From the NCBI RefSeq assembly GCF_000425625.1, contig NZ_KE384407.1, positions 172,188 to 236,187 on the forward strand: a stretch of 64,000 nt of DNA, in the 5' to 3' direction. The position numbers and the translations under genes are program-made. A model generated the notes under the pieces. That model made no database searches, was not told where the DNA came from, and saw only the letters and a list, made by a program, of their open reading frames with translations. Origin of the DNA: Stutzerimonas azotifigens DSM 17556 (GTDB lineage Bacteria > Pseudomonadota > Gammaproteobacteria > Pseudomonadales > Pseudomonadaceae). Positions 49,603-58,510 of this stretch are shown piece by piece; positions within the stretch are counted from its first letter, which is position 1; the number at the start of each line of letters is the position of its first letter.

Positions 49603-50066
49603 TGCACGTACTCCTGCTTGCCGCCCTCGTAGTGCTTCATCATGCCGCTCTTCTCCAGCGCCTGGGTGACTTCCGGCGGCATGTAGTTCTCGTCGTGCTT
49701 GGCCAGCACCTCGTCGGCCACCAGCACGCCGTCGGCATCCACGCGGCCGAGCGCGACGATGCCCTGCCCTTCGCGGAACAGGTCCGGCAGGATGCCCTGA
49801 TAGCGGATGGTCACGGTCTCGGCGCCGTCGGTCACGCGGAAGTCCACCGAAAGGGTTTCCGGGTGACGCTGCACCGAGCCCTGCTCCACCAGGCCGCCCG
49901 CGCGGATGCGGGTGCCTTCGGGCGCTTCGCCGTGGGCGATCTGGCTCGGTGTGTAGAACAGGTTGATGTTCTGCTGCAGGGCGGAGAGCGCCAGCGCCAC
50001 GGCGATGCCCACGCCCGCCAGGATGGCGAGCACGATGTACAGACGCTTCTTGCGCACCGGATTCAC
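49599..50066 (-). CDS. ccmE: Haem chaperone CcmE
   Basis: CcmE (155 aa) binds haem covalently in the periplasm and hands it to CcmF. An N-terminal anchor (about 9-29) leads to a beta-barrel domain, and the haem-binding H124 and Y128 are in [11 protein letters not shown]. The start is the GTG ending at 50066, overlapping the ccmD stop (GTGA); GGGAGG precedes it. Longer readings continue inside ccmD in another frame and are not real. Confidence 0.95.
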   Translation of the reverse strand: MNPVRKKRLYIVLAILAGVGIAVALALSALQQNINLFYTPSQIAHGEAPEGTRIRAGGLVEQGSVQRHPETLSVDFRVTDGAETVTIRYQGILPDLFREGQGIVALGRVDADGVLVADEVLAKHDENYMPPEVTQALEKSGMMKHYEGGKQEYVQ

Positions 50067-50239
50067 TTGTTTTCCTCCCGGCGCAGACGGCGCGCCTCGT
50101 CTTGCAGGTAACGCCGCCGGGCGACCAGCGGCAGGGCCAGGTTCAACCCGAGCACCGCCAGGCTGACGCCATAGGCGGTCCATACGTAGAGACCATGGTT
50201 GCCCATGGCGAAGAAGTCGGAGAACGACGAGAAGCTCAT
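50063..50239 (-). CDS. ccmD: Haem exporter protein CcmD
   Basis: CcmD (58 aa) is a small single-span protein of the CcmABCD complex that releases holo-CcmE. It begins [34 protein letters not shown], with the FxxMGxHxxYVWxxY motif of the family, then a basic tail ([18 protein letters not shown]). It overlaps ccmC and ccmE by 4 bp each, so all three are translationally coupled. Confidence 0.92.
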   Translation of the reverse strand: MSFSSFSDFFAMGNHGLYVWTAYGVSLAVLGLNLALPLVARRRYLQDEARRLRREENK

Positions 50240-50991
50240 GCGTGTTTCTCCACCAGCGCGCGCACCTCGGCCTTCGCCCAGCTGGCCCGCGCTTCGCGAC
50301 GCAATACCTCGAGGCGCATGCGCATGATCAGCACCGCCGCGAAGAAACAGTAGAAGCCCAGCACCATCACCAGCAGCGGCAGCCACATTTCCGCCGGCAT
50401 CGCCGGCTTCTCGGTGATCTTGAAGGTGGCCGGCTGGTGCAGCGTGTTCCACCACTCCACCGAATACTTGATGATCGGGATGTTCACCACCCCGACGATC
50501 GCCAGCACCGCACAGGCCTTGGCGGCGCTGTCGCGGTTGCTGATCGCCTGGCCCAGGGCGATGATGCCGAAGTACAGGAACAGCAGGATCAGCATCGAGG
50601 TCAGGCGCGCGTCCCAGACCCACCAGGCGCCCCAGGTCGGCTTGCCCCAGACCGCGCCGGTGAGCAGCGCGATGAAGCTCATCCAGGCGCCGATCGGCGC
50701 GGCCTGCTGCAGCGCGACGTCGGCCAGTTTCATCTTCCACACCAGCCCGACGAGGCCGGCCGCCGCCAGCATCACGTAGATCGACTGGGCCAGAAAGGCT
50801 GCCGGCACGTGGATGTAGATGATTCGGAAGCTGTTGCCCTGTTGGTAGTCCTGCGGCGCGAAGGCCAGGCCCCAGACGGTGCCCACCAGCAGCAGGATCG
50901 CGGCGGCCCAGCCGAACCAGGGCAGCCAGCGCCCGCCGATCTCGTAGAACCACTTGGGCGAGCCGAGCTTGTGAAACCAGGTCCAGTTCAT
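50236..50991 (-). CDS. ccmC: Haem exporter membrane protein CcmC
   Basis: CcmC (251 aa) holds haem on the outer face of the inner membrane and helps attach it to CcmE. It has six transmembrane helices, with the WWD signature ([21 protein letters not shown]) and flanking His in [12 protein letters not shown] and TLHQPATF. The ATG ending at 50991 gives [20 protein letters not shown]. An upstream in-frame Met lies in the spacer from ccmB and is not used by homologues. Confidence 0.95.
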   Translation of the reverse strand: MNWTWFHKLGSPKWFYEIGGRWLPWFGWAAAILLLVGTVWGLAFAPQDYQQGNSFRIIYIHVPAAFLAQSIYVMLAAAGLVGLVWKMKLADVALQQAAPIGAWMSFIALLTGAVWGKPTWGAWWVWDARLTSMLILLFLYFGIIALGQAISNRDSAAKACAVLAIVGVVNIPIIKYSVEWWNTLHQPATFKITEKPAMPAEMWLPLLVMVLGFYCFFAAVLIMRMRLEVLRREARASWAKAEVRALVEKHA

Positions 50992-51042
50992 CGGGCGGCC
51001 TCGGCAGCAATGGACATCAGGCATGTTCGCATGGTGCACCTG

Positions 51043-51714
51043 TCATTCGCCGACGCTGATCGTCAGACCGGCGGCGATCGCAAAGGGGGTCAGGGTGACC
51101 GACAAGGCGGTCAGGCTGGCCAGCCACAACAGGTGGCCGGCCGCGGGCAGTCCCTGCAGCGCCGCCTGCAACGCCCCGCTGCCGAGGATCAGCACCGGGA
51201 TGTACAGCGGCAGTATCAGCAGCGCCAGGAGCAAGCCCCCGCGCTTGAGCCCGACCGTCAGCGCCGCCCCGACCGCGCCGAGCAGGCTGAGCACCGGGGT
51301 GCCGAGCAGCAGCGACAGCAGCAGGACCGGCAGCGTGCTGGCCGGCAACCCGAGCATCAGCCCCAGCAAGGGAGCGAGCAGGACCAGCGCCAGGCCGGAA
51401 AAAACCCAGTGTGCCAGCACCTTGGCGAGCACCAGAAGGGCCAGGGGGTGCGGCGAAACGACCCACTGCTCGAGGGAACCATCCTCGAAATCGCTGCGAA
51501 AAAGCCCGTCCAGCGAGAGCAGCACGGCCAACAGCGCCGCCACCCACACCAGGCCGGGAGAAATGCTCTGCAACAGTTGCGACTCCGGCCCCACCGCCAG
51601 CGGGAACAGCGCGATGACGATGGCGAAGAACACCAGCGGGTTGGCCAGCTCGGCCGGGCGCCGGCACAGCAGCCGGGCCTCGCGTCGGAACAGCAGCGCG
51701 AAGACGTTGCTCAT
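51043..51714 (-). CDS. ccmB: Haem exporter permease CcmB
   Basis: CcmB (223 aa) is the membrane partner of the CcmA ATPase, with six hydrophobic helices. It shows the [23 protein letters not shown] opening, the [28 protein letters not shown] block and the [29 protein letters not shown] region typical of the family. It overlaps ccmA by 4 bp. The complex provides ATP energy to release holo-CcmE. Confidence 0.95.
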   Translation of the reverse strand: MSNVFALLFRREARLLCRRPAELANPLVFFAIVIALFPLAVGPESQLLQSISPGLVWVAALLAVLLSLDGLFRSDFEDGSLEQWVVSPHPLALLVLAKVLAHWVFSGLALVLLAPLLGLMLGLPASTLPVLLLSLLLGTPVLSLLGAVGAALTVGLKRGGLLLALLILPLYIPVLILGSGALQAALQGLPAAGHLLWLASLTALSVTLTPFAIAAGLTISVGE

Positions 51715-52364
51715 GCGGCGCGCTGCCCCAGATCGAGTTCATGATAGCCGGCCGGGCGCTCGGTCAGGCTGTGGTGGGTGGTCAGCACCACCATGCCGCC
51801 GCCGGTGCAATGCGCCGACAGGTGCGCCTCGAGCTGGGCCACGCCGTGCCGGTCGAGCGCAGTGAACGGCTCGTCGAGAATCCACAGCGGCGGCGCCTCG
51901 AGGTACAGCCTGGCGAGCGCGACCCGCCGCTGCTGCCCGGCCGAAAGGGTGTGACAGGGCACGTCCTCGAAGCCGCGCAGCCCCACCGCGGCCAGCGCCT
52001 GCCAGATCGCCTCGCGCGAGGCCGGCCGGTGCAGCGCGCACAGCCAGGCGAGATTCTCCTCCGCCGTGAGCAGGCCCTTGATGCCGGCGGCATGCCCGAT
52101 CCACAGCAGGTTACGCGCCAGCTCGGCGCGCTGCTCGCGCAACGGCCGCCCGCTCAGCCGCACTTCGCCGGCGGTCGGCTGCATCAGACCGGCCAGCAGG
52201 CGCAGCAGGCTGGTCTTGCCGCTGCCGTTGGGCCCCGCCACCTGCAGCATCTGGCCCGGCAGCAGGCTCAGGTCGAGCTTCTCGAACAGCAGGCGCCAGT
52301 CCCGCTCACAGCTGAGCGACACGGCTTCGAGAAAGGGACTGGACACGCTAGGGACACCTGGCAT
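51711..52364 (-). CDS. ccmA: Haem exporter ATPase CcmA
   Basis: CcmA (217 aa as called) is the ABC ATPase of cytochrome c maturation. Walker A is GPNGSGKTS, the signature [14 protein letters not shown], Walker B LWILDEP, and the H-loop VLTTHH. The ATG ending at 52364 adds 8 residues before the GTG codon of [17 protein letters not shown], which is another possible start; neither has a strong ribosome site. It is the first gene of ccmABCDEFGHI. A TATAAT is on the minus strand at 52421-52426, about 57 bp upstream, and is the likely -10 element. Confidence 0.93.
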   Translation of the reverse strand: MPGVPSVSSPFLEAVSLSCERDWRLLFEKLDLSLLPGQMLQVAGPNGSGKTSLLRLLAGLMQPTAGEVRLSGRPLREQRAELARNLLWIGHAAGIKGLLTAEENLAWLCALHRPASREAIWQALAAVGLRGFEDVPCHTLSAGQQRRVALARLYLEAPPLWILDEPFTALDRHGVAQLEAHLSAHCTGGGMVVLTTHHSLTERPAGYHELDLGQRAA

Positions 52365-52488
52365 TCAAGAGGACGGGGAACCGGCCGCTATACTGATGCA
52401 GCCGGCCACGGCGGGCCGAAATTATACATGGCAAGCACACCGGTCGCGGGGTGGAAATTCGACAGGGTGTAAGGCAATCGGACCTTAG

Positions 52489-54027
52489 ATGACTCAGATC
52501 AAGATCGCAGCGCCGATGCCGGTCGCCAACGCCCAGCGCGCGGGCGGCGCGGCCGCCGACCTGGCACTCAAGCTGCTGCAGCCGATGCAGGGCCTGCTGC
52601 TGGCCGGCGAGAGCGCGGAAGCGGAGGTGGTCTCGGTCAGGGAGCAGGCCCAGAGCTTCCAGGTCGTGCTGCGCCTGACCCTGGCCGACGGTCGCCAGGC
52701 CCTGCTGCAGGCGAGCGCCAGCCGACCGGTGGCGCTGGGAACCGCCTACGGCATCACCGCCCTGTCCGACAGCCGCCTCAGCGGCACCCTCGCGCCGGCC
52801 GGCCGCCAGCCGCTGGACAGCCTCGACCTGGACCTCTTCCCCACCGGCAGCCTGCTGCAGGGCAAGGTCGTCGCCGCCCAGCAGGTCGCCGACGCCCGCG
52901 GGCAGCAGGCGATCTACAAGGTCATCGTGTCGCTGCTCGACGGCAACCTGGCGGGCCGCAAGCTGAGCATCGAGACGAGCACGCCGCTGGCGGTCGGCAG
53001 CCTGCTCACCGCGCGCGTGCGCGACGATCGGACGCTGACGCTGATCCCGCTCGGCGGCCGCCTCGACGGCCTCGCCCTGGGCCAGCAGCTCGGCGCGCAG
53101 AACGCCCGCCAGGGCTCGCTGGACGCCCTGCTCGGCGCACTGCAGCGGCTCCCCGGGAATGCGCCTGAGGGGCTGCGCGCCGCCGCCAGCGCCCTGCTCC
53201 AGGGCCTGCCGCAGATGGCCGAGCTGGGCGAGGCGAAGGCGCTGGCGCAGGCCCTGGGCAAGAGCGGCCTGCTGATGGAGGCGCGCCTGCTCGCCGGGCA
53301 CACCGATGCCCTGCAGGGAGACGTCAAGGCCGGCCTGCTGCGGCTGGTGGCCCAGCTGCTGCCGAACCTGCCCGGCAGTTCGCCGCTGGCGACGAACCAG
53401 GCGAGCGCGAACCTTGCCCAGGCACTGCCGGCCTTCGCCCGCAGCGCCCTGGGCGCGCTGGGGCAGGCCGGCCTGCGCCAGCAGGGCACCGGGTTCCCGC
53501 TGCCGGCACGGCTGCTGGAGAGCCTGGATCAGGAACCGGATCTGGAAATGCTGCTCAAGCTCGCCGCCGCCGCCATCGCCCGCCTGCAGACCCACCAGCT
53601 GTCCAGCCTGGCACAGACCCAGCCGGGCCCGGACGGCAATCCGGTCACAACCTGGCAGTTCGAGGTACCGATGCGCGATCAGCAGCAACTGGTGCCGCTG
53701 CAGGTCAAGGTGCAGCGCGAGGACGAGCCGGCCGATCCACAGCGGCAGAAGGACCAGCAGCCGGTCTGGCGGATCGAGCTGGCCTTCGACGTCGCCCCGC
53801 TCGGCCCGCTGCAGGTGCAGGCGCAGCTGGCACAGGGCATGCTGTCCAGCCAGCTGTGGGCCGAACGCGCCGGCACCGCGCGCCTGATCGACGGCGAACT
53901 CGACCATCTGCGCGAGCGCCTGGTGGCCGCCGGGCTGACCGTCAACGAACTGGCCTGCCGCCAGGGCACGCCGCCCCAGGGCCGGCGCACCACCCTGCAA
54001 CAACGCTTCGTGGACGAAACCGCATGA
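52489..54027 (+). CDS. FliK-like flagellar hook-length control protein
   Basis: A 512-aa protein with an Ala/Gln/Leu-rich body and a C-terminal Flg_hook domain: VPLQVKVQREDEP, PVWRIELAFDVAPLGPLQVQAQLAQGMLSSQLWAERAGTARLI, then DHLRERLVAAGLTVNELACRQGTPP. This is the FliK domain that switches the export apparatus from hook to filament substrates. The N-terminal part lacks the Gln/Pro-rich ruler of classical FliK but has a conserved Ile/Leu-rich beta region. It lies next to ccmA and is coupled (ATGA) to an FlhB C-domain homologue, so the two probably act together. Classical fliK would be in a separate flagellar cluster. Confidence 0.8.
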   Translation: MTQIKIAAPMPVANAQRAGGAAADLALKLLQPMQGLLLAGESAEAEVVSVREQAQSFQVVLRLTLADGRQALLQASASRPVALGTAYGITALSDSRLSGTLAPAGRQPLDSLDLDLFPTGSLLQGKVVAAQQVADARGQQAIYKVIVSLLDGNLAGRKLSIETSTPLAVGSLLTARVRDDRTLTLIPLGGRLDGLALGQQLGAQNARQGSLDALLGALQRLPGNAPEGLRAAASALLQGLPQMAELGEAKALAQALGKSGLLMEARLLAGHTDALQGDVKAGLLRLVAQLLPNLPGSSPLATNQASANLAQALPAFARSALGALGQAGLRQQGTGFPLPARLLESLDQEPDLEMLLKLAAAAIARLQTHQLSSLAQTQPGPDGNPVTTWQFEVPMRDQQQLVPLQVKVQREDEPADPQRQKDQQPVWRIELAFDVAPLGPLQVQAQLAQGMLSSQLWAERAGTARLIDGELDHLRERLVAAGLTVNELACRQGTPPQGRRTTLQQRFVDETA

Positions 54028-54353
54028 CCGATCATTTCGGCGGCCGGCGCGCCATCGCCCTGTCCTACGACGGCAGCAACGCGCCCAACCTCACCGCCAA
54101 GGGCGACGACGAACTGGCCGAGGCGATCATTGCCATCGCCCGCCAGCACGCCGTACCGATCTACGAGAACGCCGAGCTGGTACGCCTGCTGGCCCAGCTG
54201 GAACTGGGCGAGGCGATCCCCGAAGCGCTCTACCGCACCATCGCCGAGATCATCGCCTTCGCCTGGTACCTCAAGGGCAAGTGCCCGCCCGGCTTCGGCC
54301 GCACCGAGGCCGGCGACGAACTGCCGCGCCTGCCGGGCCCGGACGCCGACTGA
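54024..54353 (+). CDS. Stand-alone FlhB C-terminal-domain homologue (EscU/YscU/FlhB family)
   Basis: A 109-aa protein resembling only the cytoplasmic domain of FlhB after the autocleavage site. It aligns with FlhB as RRAIALSYDGSNAPNLTAKGDDELAEAIIAIARQHAVPIYENAELVRLLAQLELGEAIPEALYRTIAEIIAFAWYLKGK. At the position of the NPTH cleavage motif it has FGGR, so it is not expected to self-cleave. A similar free domain (FlhX) can substitute for the FlhB C-terminal fragment in Helicobacter. It is coupled by an ATGA overlap to the FliK-like gene, and its stop is 3 bp from the convergent rhodanese gene. Confidence 0.85.
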   Translation: MTDHFGGRRAIALSYDGSNAPNLTAKGDDELAEAIIAIARQHAVPIYENAELVRLLAQLELGEAIPEALYRTIAEIIAFAWYLKGKCPPGFGRTEAGDELPRLPGPDAD

Positions 54354-54356
54354 CGC

Positions 54357-54794
54357 TCAGCGCCGCGCGGTCAGCTCGCCGAACTCGCCGGCTTCGCCCT
54401 TGCCCTGCGGATAGTCCGCCAGTTGCCAGGCGAAATAGCCGCCGCGGAAATAGAACACCTGCACGTAGCCCCAGTCGACCGCCATGCGCGCCGCCTCCGC
54501 GCCGCTCGGGCAGACCTCGCTGTCGCAGTAGACGACCAACGGCACCTGGCGCGGCCATTGCGGCTGCGCGAGCCCCTGGAAACCGTCTTGCAAATCCAGG
54601 TGGACGGCCCCGTACACATGGCCCCAGCTCCATTCGCGTACCGGGCGCACGTCGACGAACACGGCGCCCAGGTCGTAGAGCCGCTTGGCCTGATGCACGT
54701 TGATGGTCATCGCCCCCTGGACCTGCAGGGGCGCCTCGGTGGCCTGGACGCCGACCGGGAGGAACACGACGATAAAAGCGAGAATGCGCAACAT
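54357..54794 (-). CDS. Periplasmic rhodanese-domain protein
   Basis: A 145-aa single-domain rhodanese with a signal peptide (MLRILAFIVVFLPVGVQA). The catalytic Cys90 lies in VVYCDSEVCPSG, with the preceding FVDVRPVREWSWGHVYGAVHLDL block typical of sulfurtransferases and an aromatic C-terminal GGYFAWQLADYP. The ATG ending at 54794 was chosen because GAGGAGG precedes it; an upstream Met lacks a site. It is the last minus-strand gene after the chemotaxis operon and may be a passenger in it. Substrate not predictable. Confidence 0.85.
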   Translation of the reverse strand: MLRILAFIVVFLPVGVQATEAPLQVQGAMTINVHQAKRLYDLGAVFVDVRPVREWSWGHVYGAVHLDLQDGFQGLAQPQWPRQVPLVVYCDSEVCPSGAEAARMAVDWGYVQVFYFRGGYFAWQLADYPQGKGEAGEFGELTARR

Positions 54795-54915
54795 GACGCC
54801 CTCCTCGGCCGGCGGCCGCAACGAGTAGGGCCCGGACGGGTCCTGAGCGTTGGAGGAAAGTCCTGCCGCGAGGTTCCGGCGCCATGGCCGGCAAGGGGAC
54901 GGGCGGGGCCGCCGG

Positions 54916-55320
54916 CTAGCGTTCCGGCGGGCGCGGCTGGTGCAGGCGGCTCATGAGCTCGGCCTCGGCCTGGGTCAGCCCGCAGGCCTGCGTCAGGTCG
55001 TCGACGCTGGCGCCCATGCCGATCAGGCGCGCGGCCTGGGTGAAGGAAAGACTGCCGGGATCGCGCTGCTCCATCTGGTTGAGCCGGTCCGGCAGCGGCT
55101 CGACGAGGCGCCGCAGTTCCTGCAGCTCCTCGCCCATGCGCACGCTGCCCATCAGGTAGGCATCGAGCCGCTTGCCCAGTTCGCGGGCGCGCCGCTCGTG
55201 CGCGGCATCACGCTCGGCCTGCTGCCGTGCCTGCAGACGCTGCAGTTTCAGCAGCCACAGGCAGAAACCGAGCAGGCCCGCGCAGCAGACCGCCAGGAAC
55301 ACGACCGCGGCGATCAGCAT
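54916..55320 (-). CDS. DUF2802 single-pass membrane protein at the end of the che operon
   Basis: A 134-aa protein with one N-terminal transmembrane helix (about 3-26), a coiled-coil region (LQRLQARQQAERDAAHERRARELGKRLDAYLMG, about 27-60) and a C-terminal helix-turn-helix-like segment (AARLIGMGASVDDLTQACGLTQAEAELMSRLH), matching DUF2802. This gene follows cheW in Pseudomonas chemotaxis loci. The end resembles DUF2802 proteins with a possible DNA-binding or protein-interaction role. It starts 4 bp from cheW's stop, so it is co-transcribed. Function is unknown. Confidence 0.8.
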   Translation of the reverse strand: MLIAAVVFLAVCCAGLLGFCLWLLKLQRLQARQQAERDAAHERRARELGKRLDAYLMGSVRMGEELQELRRLVEPLPDRLNQMEQRDPGSLSFTQAARLIGMGASVDDLTQACGLTQAEAELMSRLHQPRPPER

Positions 55321-55323
55321 GGA

Positions 55324-55803
55324 TCAGATGCTCTCGAGTTCCGACCACTCTTCCTCGGTCATCATCTTTTCCAGCTCGACGAGGATCAGCAGCTCGCCGT
55401 TCTTGTTGCAGACGCCCTGGATGAACTTGGCCGATTCGTCGTTGCCGACGTTCGGGGCGGTTTCGATCTCCGACTGGCGCAGGTAGACCACCTCGGCCAC
55501 GCTGTCGACGAGGATGCCGACCACCTGGCGATCGGCCTCGATGATGACGATGCGGGTGTTGTCGGTGACCGGCGCCGGATCCAGGCCGAAGCGCTGGCGG
55601 GTGTCGATCACGGTCACCACGTTGCCGCGCAGGTTGATGATCCCGAGCACGTAGCTCGGCGCACCGGGCACCGGCGCGATCTCGGTGTGGCGCAGCACTT
55701 CCTGCACCTGCATGACGTTGATGCCGTAGGTCTCGTTGTCCAGACGGAAGGTCACCCACTGCAGGATCGGATCGTCCGAACCCTGCCCAGCCATGTTTTT
55801 CAT
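55324..55803 (-). CDS. cheW: Chemotaxis coupling protein CheW
   Basis: CheW (159 aa) links CheA to chemoreceptors. It is a single SH3-like domain: ILQWVTFRLDNETYGINVMQVQEVLRHTEIAPVPGAPSYVLGIINLRGNVVTVIDTRQRFGL, with the conserved GIINLRG loop. The ATG ending at 55803 was used (MKNMAGQGSDD). A hairpin and 86 bp separate it from the larger CheW-like gene before it. In Pseudomonas this is the main coupling protein. Confidence 0.95.
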   Translation of the reverse strand: MKNMAGQGSDDPILQWVTFRLDNETYGINVMQVQEVLRHTEIAPVPGAPSYVLGIINLRGNVVTVIDTRQRFGLDPAPVTDNTRIVIIEADRQVVGILVDSVAEVVYLRQSEIETAPNVGNDESAKFIQGVCNKNGELLILVELEKMMTEEEWSELESI

Positions 55804-55854
55804 ATCCCCAGCCTCTTCATTCACCGCCCAGGCGGTCGATTCTTCGATGCGCTC

Positions 55855-55873
55855 GGGCCGCGCCCTGCGGCCC
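55855..55873. other. Hairpin between parP and cheW
   Basis: GGGCCGC (55855-55861) pairs with GCGGCCC (55867-55873) around 5 bases. On the plus strand a GTTTTC run follows, which is not the direction of the operon. On the minus strand it could attenuate or process the transcript between parP and cheW. No other feature is seen in this 86-bp spacer. Confidence 0.35.
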
Positions 55874-55889
55874 CGTGTTTTCTTGACAG

Positions 55890-56732
55890 CTATGCCCGCG
55901 TTCCCGGGTGGCGGACGGCGCCGCTGGCGATCAGCTCGGCGAGCGCCGCCACGTCCAGCAGCGCGCACATGTGCTCGATGACCGTCCCGGCGAGCCAGGG
56001 GCGCTGGCCACGCTGGCTGCGCCACTTGATCTCGCGGGGGTCGAGCCGGATCGACCGGCTGACCTGATGTACCGCCAGCCCCCATTCGTAGCCCTGCACG
56101 GAAATGACGTATTGCAGGCCCTGGCGGAAATCGTCCCGGTAACGGTCCGGCATCACCCAGCGCGCCGTGTCCAGCACTTTGAGGTTGCCAGCTTGGCACG
56201 GCAGTATGCCAAGAAACCAGTCCGGCTGGCCGAACAGCGGCGTCAGTTCCTGGCCCGCCAGCGGGTAGATGGAGCCCAGGCTTACCAGCGGCACCGCCAG
56301 CGTCAGGCCGGCGACGTCGAACAGCAGGCACTCGAACGGCTCGTCGGCCCAGCTCGGCTGCCGGTCGATCGACACCGGCGCGGGCTCGAGACGCTCGACG
56401 CTCGGACGGAGCGGTTCGGCGACCGGCGCCGGCGGTTCGACGGGAGCCGGGATCACCAGCGGCGCAACCGGCACTACCACTTCGGGCACCGCCACCGGCG
56501 CGACCGGCTTCGGCGGCCGCACTTCGGCCACCGGGGCCACGGGCTCCGGCCGGGCGGCGCGCGAGACCGACGCCAGCGCCTGGTCGCGGCGCTGCTCTTC
56601 CAGCACCGCGGCCTGGAATTCGTCGGCGTCGACGGATTCGGCCAGCTCGATGCTGGCTTCCTGGAGCAGCGCGTCCAGGTAGGACTGCAGCGCCAGCTGC
56701 GGGCGGGTGGCAGTCGGTACGGTGCGACTCAT
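55890..56732 (-). CDS. parP: CheW-domain polar-array protein ParP
   Basis: A 280-aa protein with an N-terminal helical segment (1-60), a Pro/Val/Ala-rich linker (about 62-120), and a CheW-like domain in the C-terminal half (about 130-265, LFDVAGLTLAVPLVSLGSIYPLAGQ). This matches ParP of Vibrio and its Pseudomonas counterpart beside cheW, which anchors the CheA array at the pole through ParC. It is 90 bp downstream of the ParA-like gene. The functional parallel is inference from domain layout and position. Confidence 0.85.
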   Translation of the reverse strand: MSRTVPTATRPQLALQSYLDALLQEASIELAESVDADEFQAAVLEEQRRDQALASVSRAARPEPVAPVAEVRPPKPVAPVAVPEVVVPVAPLVIPAPVEPPAPVAEPLRPSVERLEPAPVSIDRQPSWADEPFECLLFDVAGLTLAVPLVSLGSIYPLAGQELTPLFGQPDWFLGILPCQAGNLKVLDTARWVMPDRYRDDFRQGLQYVISVQGYEWGLAVHQVSRSIRLDPREIKWRSQRGQRPWLAGTVIEHMCALLDVAALAELIASGAVRHPGTRA

Positions 56733-56822
56733 GCAACGGACTCGTTTGAAGTTAAACAGGCTATCGGCCGCGGCCGACGCGACTTGAGCGCCGCGTGGGC
56801 GGCGCCGTCCGGCGGCATGCCG

Positions 56823-57611
56823 TCAGGCCACCTGCGGCGCCGTCTGCAGGGCCAGCAGGTGCTTGAGCAGCGCCTTGTAGGCCAATACCGCGCGGCTGCC
56901 GGCATCGTGCTGCGAGGGCGTCACGCCGCTGCGGCTGGCGTCGCGCAGGCGCGTGTCGACCGGGATGAAGGCCTGCCACAGGTTCGCCTCGTAGGCGTTG
57001 CGCAGCACCTTCAGGGTGCCCATCGACGCCTGCGTGCGGCGGTCGAACAGGGTCGGCACTATGGTGTACGGCAACGCCTGGCGGCGCGAACGGTTGATCA
57101 TGGTGAGCGTGCTGACCATCCGCTCCAGCCCCTTGACCGCGAGGAACTCGGTCTGCACCGGGATCACCAGGTGCTGGCTGGCGGCCAGGGCGTTGACCAT
57201 CAGCACGCCGAGCAACGGCGGACTGTCGATGATCGCGTGATCGAAATCGCCCCACAGCTGCGACAGGCTCTTGGCGATGACCAGGCCGAGGCCGTTCTGC
57301 CCCGGCGACTGCCGCTCGAGGGTCGCCAGCACCGTGCTCGACGGCAGCAGCGCGATGCGCTCGTGGCTGGTCGGCAGCAGCAGCTGCGCCGGCAGCCCGG
57401 CCGGCACGCCGCCCTGGTGCTGGAACAGCTCGAAGACGCTGTGCTCGAGGCTGTCGGGGTCGTGACCGAAGTAGCTGGTCAGCGAACCGTGCGGATCGAG
57501 GTCGACCACCACGACCCGCTTGCCCATGTCGGCGAGCAGGCCGGCGAGCGCGACGGAGGTGGTGGTCTTGCCCACACCGCCCTTTTGATTGGCTACAGCC
57601 CAGACTCTCAT
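56823..57611 (-). CDS. parC: ParA-family ATPase ParC, polar chemotaxis localiser
   Basis: A 262-aa deviant Walker-A ATPase. NQKGGVGKTTT (8-18) has the signature lysines K10 and K15, followed by VVVVDLDPHGSLTSYFG and DSPPLLGVLMVNALA. It is smaller than chromosomal ParA and lies between motD and parP, the position of the chemotaxis-specific ParC that sets pole position of the Che array. No parB follows, so plasmid or chromosome partition is unlikely. Confidence 0.88.
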   Translation of the reverse strand: MRVWAVANQKGGVGKTTTSVALAGLLADMGKRVVVVDLDPHGSLTSYFGHDPDSLEHSVFELFQHQGGVPAGLPAQLLLPTSHERIALLPSSTVLATLERQSPGQNGLGLVIAKSLSQLWGDFDHAIIDSPPLLGVLMVNALAASQHLVIPVQTEFLAVKGLERMVSTLTMINRSRRQALPYTIVPTLFDRRTQASMGTLKVLRNAYEANLWQAFIPVDTRLRDASRSGVTPSQHDAGSRAVLAYKALLKHLLALQTAPQVA

Positions 57612-57643
57612 TCAGTGTTCCTCCCGACCTTGGCAGGCGGGGA

Positions 57644-58507
57644 TCAGGGGCTCGCGGGGAGACCCGACGGGGAATTGACGGCACCCGCGACGGATGCCGG
57701 ACTGGCAGTGTCGGTTGCAGGTTGCATGCCAGCGGCGGCCGCGCTGCTGTTGCCCACACCGGTACTGCTGCGTTGCACGTCCAGGTTGCGCGAGATCACC
57801 AGCACCACCCGGCGGTTGCGCGCCCGCCCCTGTGCCGTGGCGTTGTCGGCGATCGGCCGGAACTCGCCGTAGCCGACCGCCGCCAGGCGCTCGGGGTCGA
57901 CGCCCTGCGCCGCGAGCATGCGTACCACGCTGCCGGCACGGGCAGCCGACAGCTCCCAGTTGGTCGGATACTGCGGCGTGCTGATCGGCAGGTTGTCGGT
58001 GAAGCCTTCCACGTTGATCGGGTTGCGGTACGGCGCCAGAATTCTGGCGACACGCTCGACCAAGGCGAAAGCGTTGTCGTTGGGGATGGCGTCCCCGCTG
58101 GGGAACAGCAGGCTCGAGCTGAGCTCGATCTCGACCCACTGCTCGTTGCCGCGCACGGTCAGCTGGCCGGTCTCGATCAGATCGCCGAAGGCCTCGCGCA
58201 TGCTGCGGGCGATGTCGTCCAGCACGGCCTCGGACTCGCCCTGCGTGGCGGGCGCTGGATCGTTCTCCGGACGCGGCGCCTCGACCGCTGCCGGGCGGTT
58301 CTCGCCCACCTGGATCGGTGCGATGGAACGATCGGGCTGATTGAAGATGCCGACCAGCGACTCGGAAAGAATCTTGTACTTGCCCTCGTTGATCGACGAG
58401 ATGGAATACATCACCACGAAGAAGGCGAACAGCAGCGTGATGAAGTCCGCGTAGGACACCAGCCAGCGTTCGTGGTTATCGTGTTCCTCTTCGATTCGAC
58501 GGCGCAT
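57644..58507 (-). CDS. motD: Flagellar motor stator protein MotD (MotB family)
   Basis: MotD (287 aa) is one of two MotB-like stator subunits in Pseudomonas and binds peptidoglycan. The single membrane helix begins WLVSYADFITLLFAFFVVMY with the proton-pathway Asp21. A plug-like stretch follows, then an OmpA-like domain (about 140-250) with VEGFTDNLPIS and LSAARAGSVVRML. The tail is Ser/Pro/Ala-rich. It is 3 bp from motC. Confidence 0.94.
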   Translation of the reverse strand: MRRRIEEEHDNHERWLVSYADFITLLFAFFVVMYSISSINEGKYKILSESLVGIFNQPDRSIAPIQVGENRPAAVEAPRPENDPAPATQGESEAVLDDIARSMREAFGDLIETGQLTVRGNEQWVEIELSSSLLFPSGDAIPNDNAFALVERVARILAPYRNPINVEGFTDNLPISTPQYPTNWELSAARAGSVVRMLAAQGVDPERLAAVGYGEFRPIADNATAQGRARNRRVVLVISRNLDVQRSSTGVGNSSAAAAGMQPATDTASPASVAGAVNSPSGLPASP

Positions 58508-58510
58508 GGC

